Shown: piece by piece, positions 7,463 through 14,057 of the stretch
How positions within the stretch are numbered: position 1 is the first letter of the stretch
How the letters are laid out: the number at the start of each line of letters is the position of its first letter
Assembly: GCA_001796865.1 (NCBI GenBank)
Contig: MGNQ01000042.1
Span: forward strand, 777 to 17,589
DNA from: Chloroflexi bacterium RBG_16_56_11
GTDB lineage: Bacteria; Chloroflexota; Dehalococcoidia; Dehalococcoidales; RBG-16-60-22
Length of the DNA stretch: 16,813 nucleotides
Reading direction: 5' to 3'
Position numbers and translations under genes: made by a program
Notes under the pieces: generated by a model
Database searches by the model: none
The model's input: the letters and a program-made list of their open reading frames with translations, nothing else
What the model was told of the DNA's origin: nothing

Positions 7463-8245
7463 CTAGTCCGGTGTTAAGGGTAGTCCCCCGCCGACGCATA
7501 TCGATTCGCCGGTGACGTAGGAGGAAAGATCGGAAGCCAGGAACAGAGCCACTCCGGCGATGTCCTCCGGCGTGCCCATCCGCTGCATCGGCACCCTCTT
7601 ACCCAGCCTTTCGAAGAAGTCTTCCTTTTCTTTGTCCGGCGCTCCTTGGAACATCTCGTTGAAAAATTCGGAGCGCACCGGCCCCGGGAGCAGGCAATTC
7701 ACGGTGATATTAAAGCGGGCCAGCTCGAAGGCCAGATTGCTCGTCAGCGAGAGGACGCCTCCCTTGGCCGAATGATAGTGGATGATAGGCGCTGGCGGAT
7801 GGACGGCACCCATCGAGGACACATTCACAATCTTGCCGTATTTCTGCTTTTTCATATAGGGGACGACTGCCCGGCAGCATAAGAACTGGCCTTTGAGGTT
7901 GATATCGATGATTCTGTCCCAATCGTCTTCGGTGGTATTGTCGATGGCCCCGCCCCTCGCCAGAGAGATACCGCCGGCATTATTGACCAGTATGTCAATC
8001 TTGCCGAATCTTTCGATTGTCTGGTCCACCATCGTGCTTACTTCGGTGCTTTTCGAGACATCTGCCGCTATCGCCAGCGACCGGCGCCCCAGGGCTTCGA
8101 CTTCACCGGCCACTTTCCGGGCCCCTTCGATGTGCAGGGCGTTGATGACTACGTGGCAACCTTCCGCAGCGAACTTCAGGGCGATACCCCGGCCGATTCC
8201 CTTGGCACCACCGGTGACAATCGCCACCCGGTCTTTCAGCAGCAC
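7463..8245 (-). CDS. SDR family NAD(P)-dependent oxidoreductase (SDR 1)
   Basis: This 260-residue classical SDR is of the FabG/BaiA-like type. The cofactor motif is TGGAKGIG (11-18), NNAG is at 88-91, Asn116 lies in DINLKG, and the catalytic residues are Ser143/144 (NVSSMG), Tyr157 and Lys161 (YHSAK). NITVNCLLPGPVRSEFF (179-195) and the C-terminal YVTGESICVGGG are typical. The start is GTG at 8243-8245, with GGGGGTGA just upstream. As the first gene of cluster B it probably follows the operon promoter in the 216 bp before the tRNA, though no promoter is obvious. It shares the fold but little loop sequence with the SDR at 4735-5571, so the two probably act on different substrates or at different positions. 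Dehydrogenase function is certain at family level only. Confidence 0.92.
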   Translation of the reverse strand: MLLKDRVAIVTGGAKGIGRGIALKFAAEGCHVVINALHIEGARKVAGEVEALGRRSLAIAADVSKSTEVSTMVDQTIERFGKIDILVNNAGGISLARGGAIDNTTEDDWDRIIDINLKGQFLCCRAVVPYMKKQKYGKIVNVSSMGAVHPPAPIIHYHSAKGGVLSLTSNLAFELARFNITVNCLLPGPVRSEFFNEMFQGAPDKEKEDFFERLGKRVPMQRMGTPEDIAGVALFLASDLSSYVTGESICVGGGLPLTPD

Positions 8246-8461
8246 TTTTCACCCCCTTTTATGTATATTCACATCTTAAAACAAATCTGTCCGTGAATCC
8301 AGAGCCTGTAACCGTTTATTTCTGATGATGATTCTAAGTTTATTATGATACCATACCGGGTGAAATCTACCAACTCCGCTGCAAGGCGTGGAATCTGACC
8401 GGGAGTGTCCCGCTTCTGTTACTTGAGGCGTGCCTGATAAAGTGTTATATTATGTAAAAAC
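8246..8461. other. Divergent intergenic region between cluster B and the tRNA gene
   Basis: This stretch carries the tRNA promoter (annotated separately) and should carry the cluster B promoter on the minus strand. It is AT-rich near 8255-8350. I could not find a convincing minus-strand -35/-10 pair. CGGGA-GTG-TCCCG (8400-8412) is a 5-bp hairpin with a 3-nt loop of unknown meaning, just upstream of the tRNA -35 box. Confidence 0.4.
8423..8451 (+). promoter_or_regulatory. Sigma-70-type promoter of the tRNA-Leu gene
   Basis: TTGAGG (8423-8428) and TATATT (8446-8451) are separated by exactly 17 bp. A TG one base upstream of the -10 box (8443-8444) makes it an extended -10 promoter. Transcription would start near 8458, a few bases before the mature tRNA 5' end. 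Confidence 0.7.
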
Positions 8462-8543
8462 GGGGGAGTGCCGGAACTGGCAGACGGGCCAGACTTAGGA
8501 TCTGGTGCAGAAATGCATGGGGGTTCGAGTCCCCCCTTCCCCA
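8462..8543 (+). tRNA. tRNA-Leu (anticodon UAG)
   Basis: This is a class II tRNA of 82 nt that folds completely. The acceptor stem GGGGGAG (8462-8468) pairs with CTTCCCC (8536-8542), with one G-U pair, and the discriminator is A8543. The D arm is CCG...CGG with AACTGGCAGA in the loop. The anticodon stem is CCAGA/TCTGG with loop CTTAGGA, so the anticodon is TAG (8496-8498), reading CUA and other CUN codons. The long variable arm is TGCA/TGCA. The T arm is GGGGG-TTCGAGT-CCCCC (8519-8535). The 3' CCA is not encoded as an addition after the discriminator and must be added by a CCA-adding enzyme. It is the only plus-strand gene in the window. No integrase or repeated 3' tRNA fragment is visible. 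Confidence 0.97.
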
Positions 8544-8605
8544 TTCGGGCGGGCCAGCACAGCGAATATCCAGTTTTGCGGTTGCTATCCGATATACTTT
8601 TCCCC

Positions 8606-8636
8606 CGGCGCGAATATATTGTGATTATACGCGCCG
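8606..8636 (+). terminator. GC-stem hairpin after the tRNA, possible terminator
   Basis: CGGCGCG (8606-8612) and CGCGCCG (8630-8636) are perfect 7-bp inverted repeats around an AT-rich 17-nt loop, 63 bp past the tRNA. The following plus-strand bases (TTCCTTCTCCT) are pyrimidine-rich but not a true T run. The minus-strand side has no T run either, so the call is weak. It lies between two converging units: the tRNA on plus and cluster A on minus. Confidence 0.3.
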
Positions 8637-8736
8637 TTCCTTCTCCTCAAGCAGTGGTTGAGTGAGTTGTTTCCCGTGAATGTAATTTATCGAAGGACGT
8701 TCGCCAGTGTCGCCGGGACTTTTTCAGCTTTCCGAG

Positions 8737-10287
8737 TCACTCTTTGACAGTGATATAGTGGCTGCCTTCCGAGGCGTTATTGGGGTCGAAGACTTTTTTA
8801 ATTTTTCTCAGCCAGAGATGGTAGCTGGAGACATGCGGGCCGTAGATATCATGCTGCATATCGCTGAAAACGTGACCGGGCACGCCGAAATGTCCGTTAA
8901 TGGCGATGTTGTTAGCTTTGCCCATGAACTCCATCAGACCGTCCCAGGTAGCGGCGCCAGGGCGATAGCGGATAAGCAGCTCGCCATGGCCGGTATGCCC
9001 GTGCTCGATGGACTGGGTGAACGGCGACGAGCCGTCATCGTAGACCAGCCCCCGCCTTATCAGGTCGTCCTTGCATTTGCCGGTCTCCGTGATGTAGTCG
9101 GCCATGAGACGGTACGTGTCCGTGCCGCCGACCTCCCCGCCGAAACAACCCGTGGCGCGGAATACCTCTCGAATTGATGCCGTGGAACGCAGCCAGCGCC
9201 ACAGGCAGCCGCCGGCGACTTTCGGGTCGTCCGTTATTTTGTCCAGCGACTTCCCGCCGGTCTCCAGGGCTATTTGCGCCAGCACCCTGGTCTTGTAGTC
9301 GAAGTCCGCCGGAGAATCGCCGACGATGATAACCATGCAGCTCGGCCCCTGTACCATCCCGCTGAACTCCTGGAAAAGTCTGACCATTTCCTCGTTGCTC
9401 GTGGCGATGTTCGATGCGGCCATGGCCGCGTTAAAGCCCATCAGCTCGCAGGCAATCTCGCTTTCACCCATCTTGCGCTGCGCCTTGTCAAGCTCGTCCA
9501 GTGACGGGAAAGAAAAGAAGCGGATGAGAAAACGGGGCGGGATTTCTCCGGGGGCATAGTCCGGCGATATCCCTTCGACCGGGAAGGTAGGGGGCCCGCT
9601 CCAGTGATAAAGCTTGGTGGCTGCCCGGGTATAGACCCCGAGCCCGCCGAGCGGGGTCACGTTGCCCCGGACAATCCCCCGTAAAGACGGACCGGGGCCG
9701 TCCCCGCAAAACCACGCGCCGGATGAACCCAGCGAACCGAACCTGATGAGCTCGCCGTCCGGCGCCACCCATTCCAGGGCCAGCATATTGCGCTCGCCGT
9801 AGCTGGCGCTCTGGCTCAGGTGACCGTAGCCGCCGTGCGCCGCGATGGGGAGCGCCGAGCAGTTTGCCCCCGCCCCGTTTTGATTGCAGATAAGGCCTCG
9901 CTTCATGCACTCGGCCTGGAGCTGCGCCCCGATGACGTAGGGCTCGACGACCGCGTACAGGCTCTTTTCATTGATTTCGATGATGCGGTTCATCCGCCTC
10001 AGGTCTATTTTTATCACGCCCGGTCCTGTGGCGTCATTATAGAGGCCCCAGTTGGTGCTGGTGGCCTTGAACTGGAGCCCCAGCTTGTTACATAATCGTA
10101 CGATGGCCTGGACCTCTTCCGTGTTCTGCGGCAGCACGGCCGCTTCAAAGAGAGGGGTAAACTTGTCCGTGCCGGCGTACAGGCCGGAGCGCCATGAATA
10201 CGCATAGAGGATTACGGGATCGGCGGAAATAAAATCCGCGCCGACGATGTCTTCAAAAGCGGTGTATTGTGCTCCTATCAACGCCAT
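8737..10287 (-). CDS. FAD-binding oxidoreductase, PCMH-type (GlcD/VAO-like)
   Basis: The 516-residue protein is a flavoprotein of the vanillyl-alcohol oxidase/GlcD fold, whose members oxidise hydroxy-acids, alcohols or phenols. The PCMH FAD domain spans about 40-225: LPQNTEEVQAIVRLCNKLGL (52-71), the KATSTNWGLYND loop (74-85), AVVEPYVIGAQLQ (112-124), AHGGYGHLSQSASYGERNM (150-168), and GPGPSLRGIVRGNVTPLGGLGVYTR (197-221). The C-terminal substrate domain ends WLRKIKKVFDPNNASEGSHY, as in relatives. It lies 15 bp after the CCG-type Fe-S gene. The Shine-Dalgarno AAAGGAGG overlaps that gene's TAA stop, so the two are probably translated together, like GlcD with GlcF. The Fe-S partner would take electrons from the FAD. 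The substrate cannot be read. It is the last gene of cluster A. Confidence 0.88.
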   Translation of the reverse strand: MALIGAQYTAFEDIVGADFISADPVILYAYSWRSGLYAGTDKFTPLFEAAVLPQNTEEVQAIVRLCNKLGLQFKATSTNWGLYNDATGPGVIKIDLRRMNRIIEINEKSLYAVVEPYVIGAQLQAECMKRGLICNQNGAGANCSALPIAAHGGYGHLSQSASYGERNMLALEWVAPDGELIRFGSLGSSGAWFCGDGPGPSLRGIVRGNVTPLGGLGVYTRAATKLYHWSGPPTFPVEGISPDYAPGEIPPRFLIRFFSFPSLDELDKAQRKMGESEIACELMGFNAAMAASNIATSNEEMVRLFQEFSGMVQGPSCMVIIVGDSPADFDYKTRVLAQIALETGGKSLDKITDDPKVAGGCLWRWLRSTASIREVFRATGCFGGEVGGTDTYRLMADYITETGKCKDDLIRRGLVYDDGSSPFTQSIEHGHTGHGELLIRYRPGAATWDGLMEFMGKANNIAINGHFGVPGHVFSDMQHDIYGPHVSSYHLWLRKIKKVFDPNNASEGSHYITVKE

Positions 10288-10302
10288 GGTTCCTGGCCTC
10301 CT

Positions 10303-11571
10303 TTACAAAATAGACTCCGCCAGCAGCTCGACTATGTCGAATACCTTGAGGTTGTTCCCCGCCGCTTTAATCGCCTCCCGGAAGCTGTCCTCACATCCGG
10401 GGCAGCCGGTGACTATCGCCTCCACGCCTGTCTCCGCCACTTCCCCGATTCTTTCGTTGGCCGTCCACCGGGCAAACGCGGGATTCGTCTCCCTGACGCC
10501 GCCCCCGGCCCCGCAGCACCAGGCATATTCCTTCGTCCTGGCCATCTCCGTGAGCCGGATGCCCGGAATGCTCCCGATGACATCGCGCGGCGGTCCGTAG
10601 ACGCCGAAGGTCCCCCGCCGGAACTCCTTGGGCGGGTCGAAGAGGATTACCTGGCCCGGGCGCCGCTTGCCCTGCCAGCGGATATACGGTTCGCCCTGGC
10701 GGCCGAGATGGCAGGGGTCGTGGTAGGTAACGTAAAGGTCTACCTTTTTCTCCGGTTTTAGCCTCCCAGCCCTGATAAGCTGATCGAAGTACTCCGAGGT
10801 GTGCAGCACCTCCAGGTCGCCCCTGACGCCGAACTTATCGTAGAGGACTTTGAAGGCATGATAGCATTCCGCGCAGCCCGTCACGAGGGTTTTTGCCCCG
10901 GCTTTTTTAATAGCGTCCATATTGCGCTTTGCCTGGTCTATGGCGTCGTCCCGGTAGCCCATCTGGTAGGCCCGGCCACCGCAGCAGGTCTCTTCGGGGG
11001 CGATGCCCGCCTCGATGCCGGCTTTTTGCATCAGTTTAATCGACGCCCGGGCCGCTGGCCACATGTCCCGGCTATAAGCGGTCCGGCAGCCGGCGTGATA
11101 AATCACCTCCGACTTCTGCTTGGTGAAGTCTTTGACATCCAGTCCTTCCGCCCAATCTCCCCGTTTTGCCCGGCTGCCCGGCACCATGGTGCCTGTTTGT
11201 CGCAGGCTGGCGATTATCTTGTCGAGGACCGGCAGGGTATGGCCGCCGGCCACGCCCGTGATGCGTATTTCGTTGATCGGGTCCAGCACCTCCATGTCCA
11301 TGGCGTATTTACACGAGGTATCGCAGGCCCCGCACATCTGGCAGTTATAGACGACCTCGAGGAGCTTGTCCGAGTAGTCGATTTTCTTTTCCAGCAGGGC
11401 CACGCCCAGGCCGAGCCGGCCGCCACCGGAATAAGCGTGAAATTCAAACCTGGAGATACTGGGGCATACGTTGGCATGCTCGAACCCCTTCACGTTTTCC
11501 AGGGGAATGAACTTGCAGGCCGAGCAGCGGCAGCACGTCTCCATGTCTTGCTGGTAGTCTATCAGGGTCAT
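10303..11571 (-). CDS. (Fe-S)-binding protein with two CCG domains (GlpC/GlcF/HdrB-like)
   Basis: The 422-residue electron-transfer protein has an N-terminal two-cluster ferredoxin-like part: Cys13/14, 16, 19 and 36 (CCRCSAC...CP), then Cys77, 80, 83 and 87 (CQMCGACDTSC). Two cysteine-rich CCG domains follow. The first has Cys162 (HAGC), Cys196-197 (CCGG) and Cys233/236 (CAEC). The second has HDPCHLGRQ, CCGAGGGVR and CPGC. Such CCG modules bind an unusual 4Fe-4S cluster in HdrB, or pass electrons to quinone in GlpC/LldE-type complexes. No membrane helix is evident. The start is backed by AAAGGAG 9 bp upstream. It stands between the NTF2-like run and the FAD oxidase, and most likely carries electrons from that oxidase to menaquinone or another acceptor. 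The acceptor is inferred. Confidence 0.9.
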   Translation of the reverse strand: MTLIDYQQDMETCCRCSACKFIPLENVKGFEHANVCPSISRFEFHAYSGGGRLGLGVALLEKKIDYSDKLLEVVYNCQMCGACDTSCKYAMDMEVLDPINEIRITGVAGGHTLPVLDKIIASLRQTGTMVPGSRAKRGDWAEGLDVKDFTKQKSEVIYHAGCRTAYSRDMWPAARASIKLMQKAGIEAGIAPEETCCGGRAYQMGYRDDAIDQAKRNMDAIKKAGAKTLVTGCAECYHAFKVLYDKFGVRGDLEVLHTSEYFDQLIRAGRLKPEKKVDLYVTYHDPCHLGRQGEPYIRWQGKRRPGQVILFDPPKEFRRGTFGVYGPPRDVIGSIPGIRLTEMARTKEYAWCCGAGGGVRETNPAFARWTANERIGEVAETGVEAIVTGCPGCEDSFREAIKAAGNNLKVFDIVELLAESIL

Positions 11572-11599
11572 CTCTTTTGTCTCCTTTGCGCGCGTGATT

Positions 11600-12193
11600 T
11601 TACATGCCGGTAACCGGGTGCTTGAACGGATAAGGCACGTGGTAACCGGAGGGATAGGGATGGTACGCGGTAGCCGGGGCGTCGGCGTTGGGAAAGGGCG
11701 TGTCCGAGAGCTTGGGGACTTTGAGGAATCCCCTCTCGTAGGAGGTCCAGAATGTCAGGTTCCAGTGCAGCTTTTTGAAGTACCACCGGCCGTTTTCCTT
11801 GATATACTCGTTATTGTAAACGCCGAACTGCCACGTCTGTTTCTGCGTCCCGCCGAAAGGCCGGCATTCAAACGAGGGTGTATACCAGCGCCCGGTGGCG
11901 TTCTTACCGTCCGGGGCGACGTCGATGACTCCCTGTGATTGCATGACCTCGAAGAACATCCAGCCCGGCCTGGGTACGCCCACCATGCCGCCGTACATTT
12001 TTCTCACGGCCTCTTTGCCGCGGAACACCCCGTGGTCGGTGATTTCCACCGATTCCGTGTTCTCCGAAAAAAGGTCGATGACCTCCTGGAACATCGCGTT
12101 ATCGAAGTAGTAGCCGTACATCCGCTGGAGGTCTTCAATTTCCTGGATATCTTCCAGCCGGGTTACCTGCTTTTCGAGCTCTTCTAAATTCAT
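11600..12193 (-). CDS. SnoaL/NTF2-like family protein, paralog A
   Basis: This 197-residue protein is of the SnoaL-like (SnoaL_4) fold, whose members include dehydratases, isomerases and hydroxylating-dioxygenase partners. It opens with a coiled-coil-like helix (LEELEKQVTRLEDIQEIEDL), then Tyr26 and Asp31 (YGYYFD) and LFSENTESVEITDHGVFRGKEAVR. The central strands carry GVIDVAPDGKNATGRWY, then YIKENGRWYFKKLHW. By eye, Tyr26 and Asp31 match catalytic Tyr and Asp of bile-acid 7-alpha-dehydratase BaiE, but the matching His position holds Val, so an alternative chemistry or a non-catalytic role is possible. A tail of about 40 residues ends YHPYPSG...FKHPVTGM, shared with paralog B. A weak GAGG lies 10 bp upstream. 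The gap to paralog B is 18 bp. Function is unknown. Confidence 0.85.
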   Translation of the reverse strand: MNLEELEKQVTRLEDIQEIEDLQRMYGYYFDNAMFQEVIDLFSENTESVEITDHGVFRGKEAVRKMYGGMVGVPRPGWMFFEVMQSQGVIDVAPDGKNATGRWYTPSFECRPFGGTQKQTWQFGVYNNEYIKENGRWYFKKLHWNLTFWTSYERGFLKVPKLSDTPFPNADAPATAYHPYPSGYHVPYPFKHPVTGM

Positions 12194-12211
12194 TTTAAGG
12201 CAGCCTCGCTT

Positions 12212-12841
12212 TTATTTACCGGTGATGGGATGTTTGAAGTGGACGGGAAAACGGACGCCCGACGGATAAGGGTGCCAGGTTGTTGGCGGGGCGTCCGGCG
12301 GTACATCCCGGCTGGGGCCGCTCTGCCCGACCACCGGGGTCTTCAGCCAGCCGTCCTCGTAGGGCGTGCGGAAGTTCAGGAAAAAATGGAGCTTCTGGAA
12401 CATCCATTTGCCATTCTCTTTAGTATACTCGTTTTCGTAAATGCCGTGGCCCCAGGTCTGCCGCATCTCGCCTTCATGCAGTGATAGCGTGGGCCGGGCC
12501 TCCATGAGAAAGCCGTACCACCGGCCCCGGGCGTGCTTTCCGTCCGGGTCGACGGTAACCACGCCCTGCATCTGCAGGGCGATAGACATCACGCCCGTGC
12601 GCGACTTTTTATCTTTGCCCCCCTTGATGAGGTCAATGTAGTATCGCCGGACGCCTTCCTTTCCCTTGTAAACACCGTGGTCGGCCACCTCGACGGACTC
12701 GGCGTTGTCGCTGAAAAGGTCGACCACCTTCTCCCAGTCGCCGTAGTCCCGGTAATATCCGTAAATCCTCTGCAATCTCTCGATTTCCTTGATGTCTTCG
12801 AGTCGCTGTAGCCTTTTTTGTAACTCTTCCAGTGTCGCCAT
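12212..12841 (-). CDS. SnoaL/NTF2-like family protein, paralog B
   Basis: This 209-residue paralog is the closest relative of A within the window. Its helix is LEELQKRLQRLEDIKEIERLQ, followed by Tyr27 and Asp32 (YGYYRD), LFSDNAESVEVADHGVYKGKEGVRRYY, then GVVTVDPDGKHARGRWYGF and YTKENGKWMFQKLHFFLNF. The tail WHPYPSG...FKHPITGK matches A almost exactly, so A and B share a C-terminal extension beyond the NTF2 core. The His expected in BaiE-type dehydratases is replaced, by eye with Ala. AAGGGGG lies about 5 bp upstream of the ATG. A and B may form a heteromer or act on two related substrates. Catalytic role is unknown. Confidence 0.86.
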   Translation of the reverse strand: MATLEELQKRLQRLEDIKEIERLQRIYGYYRDYGDWEKVVDLFSDNAESVEVADHGVYKGKEGVRRYYIDLIKGGKDKKSRTGVMSIALQMQGVVTVDPDGKHARGRWYGFLMEARPTLSLHEGEMRQTWGHGIYENEYTKENGKWMFQKLHFFLNFRTPYEDGWLKTPVVGQSGPSRDVPPDAPPTTWHPYPSGVRFPVHFKHPITGK

Positions 12842-12889
12842 AAATACCCCCTTAGCTGATAAAACTCAAACACGATACTGGATATATAA

Positions 12890-13543
12890 TCAGTCATCAT
12901 AGGGCAGGGGTGGCGGGGGCTGCATGATGTTTATCCGGTACCGGCTGTACGGCATGTGATAAGTGGTCGGCTTATCCGGGACGTTTTCCGGCGAGCCGGC
13001 AATACTGGCCGTGACCGGCTCTTCCACCCAGCCTTTTTCATAGGGGCACATGAAGGTGAGACGGTAGATAAACTTGAAGAATTTCCACCGGCCGTCTTCT
13101 TTGGCGTATTCCATGTCGTACTTGCCCAGGCAGAGGAACTGTTTAAAGGACTCGCCCCGGACAAAGCTGCAGAACCCGTGCGAATGCCATACCCCTTTGG
13201 CCCGGTTACCGTCCCTGTTGATTTCGATAACCGGATTCACGGTCATATGTAACGCCAGGTTGCCCGCTCCCATCATCCTCTTCGCGTCGAAGACGCCGGT
13301 CCAGAACCGGTGGATACTTTCGATGCCTTCGTAAACGCCGCTGTCTTCTATCTCCATGGATATTCCCGGCGTTTTCCGGGCGAAAAGGTCTACCACCTCC
13401 TCGCGCTTGCCGATGTGATATAAGTGGGCGTAGAGTGATTGCAGCTTCCAGATTTCGATATAGTCCCGGGCGCGCTGGCCGTCGGCCACCTGCTCCTTGA
13501 GCTTTTTAACTTCGGCTTCGAGCTGGGCCAGTGTCATCGTCAT
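12890..13543 (-). CDS. SnoaL/NTF2-like family protein, paralog C
   Basis: This 217-residue, more diverged copy has a longer N-terminal helix (LEAEVKKLKEQVADGQRARDYIEIW), then Tyr38 and His43 where the others have Asp (YAHLYH). VVDLFARKTPGISMEIEDSGVYEG aligns with the other copies. By eye, His99 (LALHMTVNPVIEI) takes the position of the BaiE catalytic His, which A and B lack. The central strands and YAKEDGRWKFFKFIYRLTF keep the family pattern. Its tail differs from A and B: TTYHMPYSRYRIN, then a Pro-rich end PPPPLPYDD. Shine-Dalgarno GGAGG is 6 bp before the ATG. A catalytic role is more credible here than for A and B, but the Asp-to-His change suggests altered chemistry. Confidence 0.85.
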   Translation of the reverse strand: MTMTLAQLEAEVKKLKEQVADGQRARDYIEIWKLQSLYAHLYHIGKREEVVDLFARKTPGISMEIEDSGVYEGIESIHRFWTGVFDAKRMMGAGNLALHMTVNPVIEINRDGNRAKGVWHSHGFCSFVRGESFKQFLCLGKYDMEYAKEDGRWKFFKFIYRLTFMCPYEKGWVEEPVTASIAGSPENVPDKPTTYHMPYSRYRINIMQPPPPLPYDD

Positions 13544-13586
13544 GTCGTGCCTCCAGTAAAAAATATCATTCCCGGGTTATTGTTCA

Positions 13587-14027
13587 TTAAGGATATAAAT
13601 CAGGTCGGGAAGCCAGTGTCCGGGCGAACTTCAGCTTGCTGAATTTCCATTTCCCGTCCTGTTTGACATACTCGCAGTCGTGCCGGCCCTGCACCCACTG
13701 GATGGCGGGGAGGGAGAAGAACATGTAGACAATCCAGTGCCCGCTGGCGTTGTCCCCGTCGATGGTCAGGACCGGCTGGCCGACCAGGTGACCGTCGTGG
13801 CGTTCCTTCCGCTGGGCTAAAGTACCCAGGTAGATTTTAGAGTAGTTTTCTCTGCCCTTCATTACCCCGGAAAAGCGCACCTCGACCTCGGCGTCGTCGG
13901 TGAAGAAGTCCAGGGCTTTTTCGAACTGGATGTTATCGAGGCAGGACATGTATTCCCGGTGCATCTTCTTGATTTCCTCGAGGTCTTCCATAGCCCTGAC
14001 CCTTTTTTCGAGCTCACGTAAATTCAT
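13587..14027 (-). CDS. SnoaL/NTF2-like family protein, paralog D (minimal core)
   Basis: At 146 residues this is the bare NTF2-like core without the C-terminal tails of A-C. The helix LRELEKRVRAMEDLEEIKKM precedes Tyr26 and Asp31 (YMSCLD). His80 (GHLVGQPVLTIDGD) sits at the matching His position, and ASGHWIVYMFF and YVKQDGKWKFSKLKFARTL follow. The Tyr/Asp/His trio spaced 26/31/80 resembles, from memory, Tyr30/Asp35/His83 of bile-acid 7-alpha-dehydratase BaiE, and the length also fits. This makes D the best candidate for an active dehydratase in the set. Shine-Dalgarno GGGAGG lies 5 bp before the ATG. It follows the FAD oxidoreductase by 30 bp. The substrate is unknown, and the alignment was made by eye. 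Confidence 0.86.
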   Translation of the reverse strand: MNLRELEKRVRAMEDLEEIKKMHREYMSCLDNIQFEKALDFFTDDAEVEVRFSGVMKGRENYSKIYLGTLAQRKERHDGHLVGQPVLTIDGDNASGHWIVYMFFSLPAIQWVQGRHDCEYVKQDGKWKFSKLKFARTLASRPDLYP

Positions 14028-14057
14028 CTCGACCTCCCTGAAACCCGCTTTTGACTT

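Noticed and set aside
8462..8736. tRNA-Leu as an integration site for a mobile element
   Set aside because: No integrase and no repeat of the tRNA 3' end was seen in the window.
10801..11613. A plus-strand open frame of 270 codons
   Set aside because: It is opposite the Fe-S protein gene, whose cysteine motifs are unmistakable. No ribosome site or domain supports the plus-strand frame.
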